This document shows positions 1 to 6,200 of a stretch of 7,199 bases of DNA, in pieces. Under the pieces are notes generated by a model. That model was not told where the DNA came from. It worked only from the letters and a program-made list of their open reading frames with translations, and did no database searches. The stretch comes from Actinomycetota bacterium (lineage in GTDB: Bacteria > Actinomycetota > Actinomycetes > Actinomycetales > Microbacteriaceae), in the NCBI GenBank assembly GCA_009703635.1, contig WLFS01000023.1, forward strand, positions 1 through 7,199, written 5' to 3'. The stretch's first letter is position 1. Each line of letters opens with the position of its first letter. The position numbers and the translations under genes are program-made.

Positions 1-83
1 CCAAGTAATACTGCCAGAGAAGCGTTTGATTCAATCGGCTCAGGATCTGGCTTAGCCTCAGATTCCTTCACTCGAAATTTCAT
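1..83 (-). CDS. Partial small protein coupled to serC, possibly DUF2530-like membrane protein (N-terminus only)
   Basis: Reading the minus strand, the serC stop TAA (85-83) shares its last base with an ATG (83-81), giving TAATG. An open frame then runs off the window edge for 27 complete codons. The visible peptide begins MKFRVKESEAKPDPEPIESN and continues ASLAVLL, so a charged, Pro/Glu-rich N-terminus passes into a hydrophobic stretch. A GCGGAG ribosome binding site lies inside the end of serC about 8 nt before the ATG. One-base overlap plus an internal SD indicates translational coupling in an operon with serC. The D-P-x-P-I-x-x-N pattern leading into a hydrophobic segment resembles the short actinobacterial DUF2530 membrane proteins, which I recall near serC in some genomes. 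That is a memory-based guess on few residues. The function is unknown and the C-terminus is outside the window. Confidence 0.6.
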   Translation of the reverse strand, partial: MKFRVKESEAKPDPEPIESNASLAVLL

Positions 84-1201
84 TAGCCAAGCTCCGCTAC
101 TACGTAATCGATGCAGGCAATTAGTGCCTGAATGTCAGCTTGGTCGGTCGAAGTGAAAGTTGCAACTCGAAGCTGGTTTCTTCCAAGCTTGCGATAAGGA
201 TCTACATCCACCACACCGTTAGCCCTAAGAACCTTAGCGATTTGGGCTGCGTCGATCGCCTCATCGAAATCGATTGTGACAACCACCTGGGAGCGGTGCT
301 TAGGGTTCGCAACAAAGGCGCTCGCAAAGCTAGTTGCATCAGCCCAGTCATACAAAAGCTTGGAAGATGCCTTAGTTTTGGCATCAGCCCAAGCCAAGCC
401 CCCGGATGAGTTAATCCATTTGATTTGCTCGTTTAGCAAAAATAGCGTTGAGATCGCTGGGGTGTTCAGGGTCTGATTCAACCTGGAGTTGTCAATTGCA
501 ATCTGCAGAGATAAGAACTCAGGGATGTAGCGATCGGTGCCAGCAATCTTGGCTGCGCGCTCCAAAGCTTTAGGGCTCATCAGAGCTAACCAAAGCCCAC
601 CGTCTGAACCAAAGTTTTTCTGTGGAGCGAAGTAGTAAACGTCCGTTTTCGATGCCTCGAAGTCGATTCCTCCAGCAGCCGAGGTGGCATCGGTCAAGAA
701 AATCGCATCCTGGTCCGCTCCGGCTACCTTTTCAACGGGAGCGACGACGCCAGTTGAGGTTTCGTTGTGCGGGTATACGTATGTATTGACGCCGGTTGTT
801 GCCGAAAGCTCAGACCTGGATCCAACCTCACCTTTTTTGATATCCACTGATCCCAGGAAGGGCGCTGAAAGGGCTTTGGCGAATTTGGCCCCGAACTCAC
901 CATGAACCAAAGCTTGAGAGTTGCCTTCAGCTAGGGAGTAAGCAGCCAGGTCCCAAAAGGCAGTTGAGCCACCATTTCCTAAAACGATTTCGTAGCCCTT
1001 TGGAGCCCTAAACAAATCAAGAAGTCCACTCTGGACCTCAGAAACCATGTCTTTTATGGGTTTTTGACGGTGAGAGGTGCCCATAAGCTTCGCCCCCGCC
1101 GAACCAAAGGCGGCCAGCTGTTCTGGGCGCAATATGGACGGCCCGCAGCCAAAACGGCCATCTTTAGGCAGTAAATTGCTGGGAATTAGGATTTCGGGCA
1201 T
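83..1201 (-). CDS. serC: Phosphoserine aminotransferase SerC, actinobacterial type
   Basis: This is a PLP-dependent class V aminotransferase of the cytoplasm. It converts 3-phosphohydroxypyruvate plus glutamate to O-phosphoserine, the second step of serine synthesis, and may also act in pyridoxine synthesis. From the ATG at 1201 it is 372 aa, normal for the actinobacterial SerC branch. Visible landmarks in that numbering are the N-terminal KDGRFGCGPS, LGNGGSTAFWD near 74-84, HNETSTGV near 145-152, TDATSAAGGID near 170-180, and FAPQKNFGSDGG, whose Lys (about 195) is the Schiff-base lysine. The frame stays open upstream to a GTG at 1243 (386 aa). I prefer 1201 because the family usually starts just before this K-P/D-G-R-F motif, neither start has a good SD, and a TAAACT hexamer lies 7 nt before the ATG, fitting a leaderless mRNA. 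The gene downstream overlaps it by one base. The gene is intact with no odd features. Confidence 0.95.
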   Translation of the reverse strand: MPEILIPSNLLPKDGRFGCGPSILRPEQLAAFGSAGAKLMGTSHRQKPIKDMVSEVQSGLLDLFRAPKGYEIVLGNGGSTAFWDLAAYSLAEGNSQALVHGEFGAKFAKALSAPFLGSVDIKKGEVGSRSELSATTGVNTYVYPHNETSTGVVAPVEKVAGADQDAIFLTDATSAAGGIDFEASKTDVYYFAPQKNFGSDGGLWLALMSPKALERAAKIAGTDRYIPEFLSLQIAIDNSRLNQTLNTPAISTLFLLNEQIKWINSSGGLAWADAKTKASSKLLYDWADATSFASAFVANPKHRSQVVVTIDFDEAIDAAQIAKVLRANGVVDVDPYRKLGRNQLRVATFTSTDQADIQALIACIDYVVAELG

Positions 1202-1208
1202 ACCGATG

Positions 1209-1214
1209 AGTTTA
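1209..1214 (-). promoter_or_regulatory. Putative -10 element of a leaderless serC promoter
   Basis: On the minus strand TAAACT (pattern TAnnnT) ends 7 nt before the serC ATG at 1201, so transcription would begin at or next to the A of the start codon. About 17 nt further upstream is TTATCG, a weak -35 (3 of 6 matches). There is no Shine-Dalgarno sequence between the hexamer and the ATG. Leaderless genes are common in Actinobacteria. The motif is short and can occur by chance, so the call is moderate. Confidence 0.4.
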
Positions 1215-1314
1215 GTAGCCTGCGAGTTTCCCGATAAGGGCACGTGGCGGGTTGCCCCCGAAATTCATGGGTTAGAATTGCCGAGCTGTCTAAATCAATC
1301 CATTTGGGCAGTCG

Positions 1315-1348
1315 GATCTGAAATGTTTCCAACGCCTGGAATCAGATC
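1315..1348 (+). promoter_or_regulatory. Dyad-symmetric element upstream of the NlpC/P60 gene (operator or leader hairpin)
   Basis: Two nested inverted repeats occur here: GATCTGA (1315-1321) with TCAGATC (1342-1348), and TTCCA (1327-1331) with TGGAA (1337-1341) around ACGCC. Together they can form a 12-bp hairpin with a 5-nt bulge on the 5' side. The element ends 9 bp before a TATAGT hexamer and so overlaps the expected -35 region of the NlpC/P60 promoter. No T-tract long enough for a terminator follows, since the run after the right arm is only TTT. A transcription-factor operator is the simpler reading. It is not one that I can name. Confidence 0.4.
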
Positions 1349-1357
1349 TTTAGAACT

Positions 1358-1363
1358 TATAGT
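1358..1363 (+). promoter_or_regulatory. Putative -10 element for the NlpC/P60 gene
   Basis: TATAGT is a 5 of 6 match to the TATAAT consensus. It would place the transcription start near 1370, giving a 5' UTR of roughly 50 nt. There is no recognisable TTGACA-like -35 at 16-18 bp; that position is taken by the right arm of the inverted repeat at 1315-1348. This suggests either an activator-dependent promoter or a repressor operator. Confidence 0.35.
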
Positions 1364-1418
1364 TTCGATTCAGGACTGACTTCTTTATTGAGGTCATTGG
1401 AGCACCGGAGGTAACGGT

Positions 1419-2324
1419 TTGGCCAGTACTGGTTCAGGCAGACACAGAGCAGACGTTGAGATTAACGTCCTTGAATCCTTTGAGGTTCGCTCAAGACGAT
1501 CAATCCGCGACGCTGAAAAAGCCAAACTCGATAGAACCTCCCGTCGCGCTCGCCGTGCCCTTGCACGCATGGAAGCCCGGGCCATAAAGCGCGAAAAGGC
1601 CCTAGCTAGACCGGTTGCCCTTTCAGCTGGCGATAACAGACTCCGCTCCAACCCAACTTTCAGAACTGCCGTAACTATGCTGACCGCCTCGGGGCTTCTG
1701 GCAACCGTGGCCCTTCCGGCTTATGCCTATGACCCAGAAATTGCCGCCATGGCAAGACTTACCACCACCAGCCAGGCTGATATCGTTCAGACCGATGGCA
1801 CTCAGAACCTCACCGTGGCAGCAGCCAACACGATCAAGTTCGTCCGAGGCGAGTATGCCTCAGCCAATGCTGAGTCGGTGCTTCGCCAGCAAACGCTAAA
1901 CAACTACCTGGCCTACAACGGTCCAACAGCTGCTGAGTTTGTCAAAAACCCTCCCTACAGCACAATCTCCTCAGAACAAGTTCTTCAGGTTGCCTCCAAG
2001 TATGTTGGAACCCCTTACGTATTTGGTGGGTCAAACCCTCGCGGCTTTGACTGCTCTGGGTTGATCTTGTTCGTCTATGCCCAGTTCGGTGTTGCTCTTC
2101 CTCACTCCGTGACCGCTCAGGCTAGATCGGGAATTATCGTTTCTCCAGAGGACGCTCTACCCGGTGACTTGGTTATCTATAACGACCACGGACACAACGG
2201 TATTTACGCCGGCAACGGGCAGATGTATCACGCCCCTCAGCGAGGAGACTACGTGAAGCTGGGTGTAATCAACTCTCTTGCTGAAGCCGGCGGTCACTAC
2301 TTCGTACGCCTGGGAACCAACTAG
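1419..2324 (+). CDS. Secreted NlpC/P60 cell-wall peptidase (putative DL-endopeptidase)
   Basis: The 301-residue protein is a predicted exported cysteine peptidase that cleaves peptidoglycan stem peptides. Its start is TTG at 1419, fixed by a strong GGAGG (1407-1411) with 7-nt spacing. Residues 1-80 are cytoplasmic and rich in Arg/Lys from about 24 to 64. A hydrophobic segment (about 81-100) ends in ALPAYA, a plausible signal peptidase site after residue 103. Residues 104-180 are a Ser/Thr/Ala/Gln-rich linker with no recognised domain. The NlpC/P60 domain fills about 184-301. Its motifs are GTPYVFGGSNPRGFDCSG with catalytic Cys212, LPGDLVIY (247-254), His259 in HNGIYAGNG, and His271 in MYHAP as third catalytic residue. 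No SH3, LysM or other wall-binding domain is visible. The long charged n-region before the signal is unusual for secreted proteins in general, although Arg-rich R-R-x-x-R-x-A-E starts recur in this actinobacterial group. The exact substrate cannot be read from sequence. Confidence 0.93.
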   Translation: MASTGSGRHRADVEINVLESFEVRSRRSIRDAEKAKLDRTSRRARRALARMEARAIKREKALARPVALSAGDNRLRSNPTFRTAVTMLTASGLLATVALPAYAYDPEIAAMARLTTTSQADIVQTDGTQNLTVAAANTIKFVRGEYASANAESVLRQQTLNNYLAYNGPTAAEFVKNPPYSTISSEQVLQVASKYVGTPYVFGGSNPRGFDCSGLILFVYAQFGVALPHSVTAQARSGIIVSPEDALPGDLVIYNDHGHNGIYAGNGQMYHAPQRGDYVKLGVINSLAEAGGHYFVRLGTN

Positions 2325-2359
2325 CCTTCAGGCCTAAAAAAACACAGATCCGATTTGGT

Positions 2360-2387
2360 TTGGCATTGCCCCAGCCTGGGCTAATCT
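2360..2387 (+). promoter_or_regulatory. Putative promoter of the intergenic structured RNA
   Basis: TTGGCA (2360-2365) matches 5 of 6 bases of the -35 consensus. It is followed after 16 bp by TAATCT (2382-2387), which fits the actinobacterial TAnnnT -10 pattern. The start site would lie near 2393-2395. The pair lies just downstream of the NlpC/P60 stop, within sequence that has no gene on either strand. Confidence 0.4.
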
Positions 2388-2435
2388 AAGAGACAAGTTA
2401 TTCATTGTTTTCTTTTTGAAAGGCCAGGGGTTTAG

Positions 2436-2510
2436 ATGACAGGTATGCTTCCCAAGCATTGCTTCCAATCTCGGCAACCCCAGCCAATCGGATTGATACG
2501 GGTCCAGTAA
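2436..2510 (+). CDS. Possible 24-residue mini-ORF (leader peptide or microprotein), unrecognised
   Basis: ATG at 2436 opens 24 codons, beginning MTGMLPKHCF and ending in RVQ, and stops at TAA (2508-2510), five bases before the terminator stem. Upstream are AGGGG five bases from the ATG and GAAAGG twelve bases away. Both are possible ribosome binding sites, and GAAAGGA is used by the HNH gene nearby. The peptide has no membrane segment, contains one Cys, and resembles nothing I know. Position fits a leader peptide whose translation could affect the arm at 2427-2481. A chance ORF within a structured RNA is equally possible. Confidence 0.2.
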   Translation: MTGMLPKHCFQSRQPQPIGLIRVQ

Positions 2511-2515
2511 AGCGC

Positions 2516-2546
2516 GCGTCGTCATTTTTATGACGGCGCTTTTTTT
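2516..2546 (+). terminator. Strong Rho-independent terminator
   Basis: GCGTCGTCAT (2516-2525) pairs with ATGACGGCGC (2530-2539) as a 10-bp stem with one G-U pair and a TTTT loop, followed directly by seven T (2540-2546). The T-tract is on the plus strand only, so it stops plus-strand transcription. That would be the candidate RNA at 2394-2546 or read-through from the NlpC/P60 gene. Confidence 0.9.
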
Positions 2547-2576
2547 GTGCCCAGGCAGTTAATAACTTGCGAAAAC

Positions 2577-2597
2577 GACCCACAATCCGTGTGGGTC
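2577..2597 (+). promoter_or_regulatory. Perfect 8-bp inverted repeat just upstream of the HNH gene
   Basis: GACCCACA (2577-2584) and TGTGGGTC (2590-2597) form a perfect dyad around ATCCG. It ends 6 nt before the GAAAGGA ribosome binding site. If transcription starts from the TAACTT hexamer at 2563-2568, the repeat would be the first element of the mRNA, a 5' stem-loop. On DNA it could instead be an operator. No T-tract follows, so it is not a terminator. I do not recognise the sequence as a known regulator site. Confidence 0.45.
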
Positions 2598-2617
2598 ACA
2601 TTCGAAAGGAATTAAAA

Positions 2618-3121
2618 ATGAGAACTCTAGTTCTAAATGCCGGCTACGAGCCGCTTGCCGTGGTCAGTTTCAAGCGGGCCATTATCTTGGTGCTCAATCA
2701 AAAAGCCACCGTCCTAGCCCAGGCTGGGGTGAGCGTGGTTAGAAGTGCCACCGGTGAATACAAGCTGCCTTCAGTTATCTTGCTTTCTCGCTACGTGCGA
2801 ATCCCAGGATCTCGGGTGATTCCGGTTTCTCGAAGGGGAGTGCTAAGGCGAGACGGGCACCGCTGCGGCTACTGCAAACGCTCCGCCTCAACGGTTGATC
2901 ACATCCAGCCTCGTTCAAGAGGCGGGGATGACTCGTGGGAAAACCTGGTTGCATGCTGCCTTCGCTGCAACAACAAAAAGGGCGATAAGACCTTAGGCGA
3001 GATGGGTTGGGCTCTGGATTTTGCACCAAAGATGCCAGCTGGAAATGTTTGGATGGTTCGGGGTGCGGAGCGATTTGAACCGGAGTGGAATGAGTACTTG
3101 GCATTTGCCAGTGCTGCTTAG
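2618..3121 (+). CDS. Orphan HNH endonuclease, actinobacterial family
   Basis: This is a 167-residue putative Zn-stabilised HNH (His-Me finger) nuclease. The frame is open upstream to 2567, but ATG 2618 is chosen because GAAAGGA (2604-2610) lies 7 nt before it and MRTLVLNAGYEPLAVVSFKR is the usual start of this family. Residues 1-70 form the conserved N-terminal part. The HNH region is about 74-123. Zn ligands are C83-x2-C86 and C114-x2-C117, the catalytic pair is D94-H95 in VDHIQPRSRGG, followed by N109 in WENL and N118 in CNNKKGDK. All nuclease residues are present, so the enzyme looks active. A tail of about 45 residues follows with aromatic and charged residues. No methyltransferase, intron, terminase or toxin partner is adjacent. 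The family is widespread in Actinobacteria as a stand-alone gene, and I know no established role. It converges on the tRNA-Arg gene 25 bp away. Confidence 0.88.
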   Translation: MRTLVLNAGYEPLAVVSFKRAIILVLNQKATVLAQAGVSVVRSATGEYKLPSVILLSRYVRIPGSRVIPVSRRGVLRRDGHRCGYCKRSASTVDHIQPRSRGGDDSWENLVACCLRCNNKKGDKTLGEMGWALDFAPKMPAGNVWMVRGAERFEPEWNEYLAFASAA

Positions 3122-3146
3122 CCCATTTAGCTAAAAAGAAAAAAAG

Positions 3147-3218
3147 TGACCCCGAGAAGAATCGAACTTCCGCACAAGGTTTAGGAAACCTCTGCTCTAT
3201 CCACTGAGCTACGGGGCC
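3147..3218 (-). tRNA. tRNA-Arg (anticodon CCT, reads AGG)
   Basis: The 72-nt minus-strand sequence folds as a full cloverleaf. Acceptor GGCCCCG pairs with CGGGGTC (one G-U). The D arm is GCTC/GAGC, the anticodon arm GAGGT/ACCTT has loop TTCCTAA, and the T arm GGAAG/CTTCT has loop TTCGATT. The discriminator base is A. Anticodon CCT identifies the tRNA for the rare arginine codon AGG. The 3' CCA is not encoded and must be added after transcription. T-rich sequence follows the 3' end (rc of 3132-3146, about TTTTTTT then TTTTT) and may help termination. No duplicated 3' end (attachment-site footprint) is seen elsewhere in the window. Confidence 0.97.
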
Positions 3219-3280
3219 ATACCCATCAAAGATACCCCAACACTAAGCCGGGCTAGCTGAGTAAAAATCAGTCCCAAAGT

Positions 3281-3286
3281 TAGTCT
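3281..3286 (+). promoter_or_regulatory. Putative -10 element of a leaderless promoter for the large helicase-like gene
   Basis: TAGTCT (TAnnnT pattern) ends 6 nt before the ATG at 3293, and no Shine-Dalgarno sequence lies between. The transcript would therefore start at the initiation codon. The -35 region (about 3258-3263) is weak. The 74-bp gap to the tRNA gene must hold this promoter and the divergent tRNA promoter, for which TATCTT on the minus strand (about 3229-3234) is a candidate. Confidence 0.35.
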
Positions 3287-3292
3287 TGAAGC

Positions 3293-6200
3293 ATGTCCGA
3301 ATCTCAAATCCCCGATCTAGCAATTGCTGGTGACAGCTTTGATTTGTGGCTTTCGGAAATCAAGCAGATCGGCTGCTCCGATCCACTCAGTCACTTTCGT
3401 GACAACTCTTACGGGCAGATAAATCTCGAACGAGCTCACCCAGGAGGACTTGCACAGTTCGTCACCGGGCGGCCAGCTTTGTTATCAAACCTGGTTCGCG
3501 ACCCGCTGTCATTTTCTAGGGCGCATTCAGCAGCCCGACGAATCAAGGCCAAGCAGGCCGCTTTGTCAGAGCACTTCGGGCTCGACACTTTGTATATGGC
3601 AAGCGGGCTAGTTGACCTTAGCGCCGATGGCAAAGAGCTTCGGATGCCTGTGCTGCTGTGGCCGGTAAACCTTGTGCGTAAGCATGATGATTTTGAACTG
3701 AGTCTTTCTCGAAAAGCCGTCGTAAATCCAGCCCTTGCCCCAGCACTATACGCAGCCTATGGCGTCAGGCTAAACAACGAGGATTTACTCTCCCATGTTC
3801 AAGTTGGCTCTGACCCGATTCCTATTCGAGTTCTCGATCACATAGCTGCTCTAACCGAATCGGCTGGCTCGCCTGAGCTTCGCCGGATTCTTGTAATTTC
3901 AAACTTCTCTTCAGCTGCCATCGAGCTGGCTGCCGATTTCAGAAGATCCGATAACCCAGTGCTAAAACTGCTCAGCGGAGATTTGATTGCCGATACTTCC
4001 AACCAGCTTGGCGTTGCCGATCCGATAGCCGTCACTGACTCCGACGCCACCCAAACCAAGATCGTTTCCCGCGCACTAGCTGGGGCCAGCTTTGCTGTTG
4101 AGACCCTGCCGGGTTGTGGATATACCCAGACTGTTGTACTTCTTATTGCAGCGCTTGCTCACCAAGGCAAAAGAGTCTTGGTACTCGCTCCTAGAAGACA
4201 AACCCTCAACGAACTTAGTGATCGGATGGCACAGATTGGCCTTCAAGGATTAGGCATCAGATCAAGTGCCACCTGGATGGACATGATTGGTGCCATTTCC
4301 CGAAACGAGAAAGCAAAGCCCGCCAACTACTCATCTCTTGCAACCCTCCGGGATAGCTCAAGAGAGCAAGTCTCAAATTACTTCGCTTCTTTTTCTAAAG
4401 TTGATGGTGAGCTAGGGGTAAGTATCGAGCAGGCTCTCGAGCAACTCTCGAGGCTAGCTGCTAGCCGCAAGCCACCGATAAACGAAGCTCGAATCGATGC
4501 CGATCAGCTCGGAAGACACCGGGATCTAACCTTTGCTCTGACACTGCTTCGCCAAGCTTCCGAACTGGGAGAGTTTGAGATTGGCCCTGAGGACTCCAGT
4601 TGGTTTAGGGCAAGATTTGAAAACCCCCAGGAAATTCCAGCTCGAATTGCCCTAGCCAAAGCTTTGCACCAGGGAAGCTTCCAGGAGTTGTCTGACCAGC
4701 TAGCGCAGTTTACAAAGACAGTCGAATTTGTTCCAGCGAGAAGCGTTACAGACTGGCTGAGCTATCTGGAGCTGTTTGTTGGGGTTCGAGACACCCTGGA
4801 TAAGTTCAAGCCAGAGGTGTTTGATCGCCCACTAACCGAACTGATTTTCGCCACCGCCCCTAGAAAAGACAAGTCAGTGATGAGCGGTGCCAACCGTCGT
4901 CGCCTGAAAAAACTTGCCAAGGAATACTTGCGTCCTGGAATGCACGTAGCGGACATGCACCTAGCCCTAAAGGAAATCCAATCCCAGCGCGATATCTGGG
5001 CAAGGCACTGTCTGGTTGCCAAAGCCCCTCAGGTTCCACTCGGTATTGCTCAGGCTCAAAACGCAGCCAATACCTTCTTTGAAGAGCTCAAGGTGCTGCA
5101 GCTTCACTTAGATTCCGAATCAGTCAACCCAGGTCTTGTCGACCAGCCGCTAGATGAATTGCGCAGTATTCTCCGATCACTTGCCGAAGACACTTCGATA
5201 TTGGATAACTATCCAGAGCGCGCGATGACCCAATCTCGTTTGGACGAGGCCGGTCTTGGACAGCTCTCGGTGGAGCTAACCAAGCTTCACACCACCAAAG
5301 ATGCACTTCAGTCCGAGCTCGAACTGGCTTGGTGGAAATCAGCTCTCGAGACTCTATTGCAAAGATCAGGTAGCTCTCTTGCTGGAGACCACAATCAAGT
5401 GGTTGCTAACGAGCAAAGATTCTCCCAGTCGGAAAAAGACCTGATTCGCGAGGGCGCGAAGACCGTGGCATTTGAACTTGCCACCTCTTGGAAAAATTCC
5501 CTTGAGATATTCCCGACTGAGGCACAAACCCTAAAGGAGCTACTCAAGCTCAAGCGTGCGGTGTTGTCAGAAGTTCAGGCACTGGCTCCAAATGTTTATA
5601 AGGCACTTGCGCCAGTTGTGATGTGCTCGCCATACGAAGTTCCAACTGTTCTGTCTCGCAGCGACAGCTTTGATGTGGCGATAGTGCTCGATGGAGCCGG
5701 GTCTTCTATTGCCGAAAACTACAGCGGTTTAGCAAGAGCCAGCCAGGCAATCATATTTGGCGATGACGCGATTGCTGCAGCTACCGGCTTCAATCTGGAG
5801 TGCCTGCCTGATGAATCCATCGAGCGGGTACTTCCCGAGTCGATTTTCACGGCTGCTAGAACTGTCATGCCAGTTGAGGTTCTCAAAAGAAGCTACCGCT
5901 CTAGCGGGCAGGTGCTGGGGGATTACATCAACTCAGAGTTCTACGGCGACCGAATAATCTTTGAGCCATCCAAAGATTCCTACTTTGGTCGATCCAACGC
6001 TGTTCTGGTAAAAGTAGCTGCGGCAAAAGCGGCGGAACCTGAGAGCTTAGATGCTGAGGTGGCGCAAGTAATTGATTTGATCTTTAGCCACGCCACTTGG
6101 AGCCCACAGGATTCCTTGCTGGTTGCAACTGCCAGCCAAAAGCATGCGGAGCGTTTAGATCAGGCCCTGCAAGCTGGCATGAGAGACAAGGCTCACTTGG

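Larger units (their letters stand above)
2394..2546 (+). ncRNA. Candidate structured small RNA or regulatory leader ending in an intrinsic terminator
   Basis: This stretch fills most of the 293-bp gap between the NlpC/P60 stop and the HNH start. A promoter-like pair precedes it and a strong terminator ends it, predicting a transcript of about 150 nt. Base pairing visible by eye forms one extended arm: GGGGTT (2427-2432) with AACCCC (2476-2481), AGAT (2434-2437) with ATCT (2468-2471), and an apical ATGCTT/AAGCAT hairpin (2445-2459) with a CCC loop. It does not look like SRP RNA, 6S RNA, tmRNA, RNase P RNA or a ydaO-type c-di-AMP riboswitch. It could be an independent sRNA, a terminating leader of the HNH gene, or the 3' UTR of the NlpC/P60 transcript, which has no terminator of its own nearer its stop. 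It also contains a 24-codon ORF (2436-2510). Confidence 0.4.

Noticed and set aside
1241..1246. CACGTG palindrome near the upstream GTG of serC
   Set aside because: A six-base palindrome is expected by chance and has no partner signal here.
1244..1418. ydaO-type c-di-AMP riboswitch before the NlpC/P60 gene, as found in many actinobacteria
   Set aside because: The conserved G-rich and ACCCA/GAA-type core segments are not visible. Only a simple dyad is present.
2325..2345. Possible terminator directly after the NlpC/P60 stop (GCC-TTCA-GGC followed by A-rich sequence)
   Set aside because: The stem has only three pairs and the following run is A rather than T on the coding strand.
2567..2617. 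Extended start of the HNH gene adding 17 residues
   Set aside because: The extension would run through the inverted repeat and the GAAAGGA ribosome binding site, and the family starts at MRTLVLNAGYEPL.
2775..3104. 109-codon minus-strand ORF opposite the HNH gene
   Set aside because: It is a frame shadow: the plus-strand frame has full HNH/zinc motifs, while this one shows no domain and no SD.
3147..3218. tRNA-Arg as an integration site of a mobile element
   Set aside because: The 3' part of the tRNA is not repeated elsewhere in the window, no integrase is present, and the sequence next to the 3' end is a typical actinobacterial HNH gene.
3219..3292. SOS (LexA) box upstream of the helicase-like gene
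   Set aside because: No GAAC-N4-GTTC-like site is present in the promoter region.
4762..5022. Minus-strand ORFs inside the large gene, such as this 86-codon one
   Set aside because: They are scattered, short and without motifs or SD; the plus-strand frame is continuous and motif-bearing.
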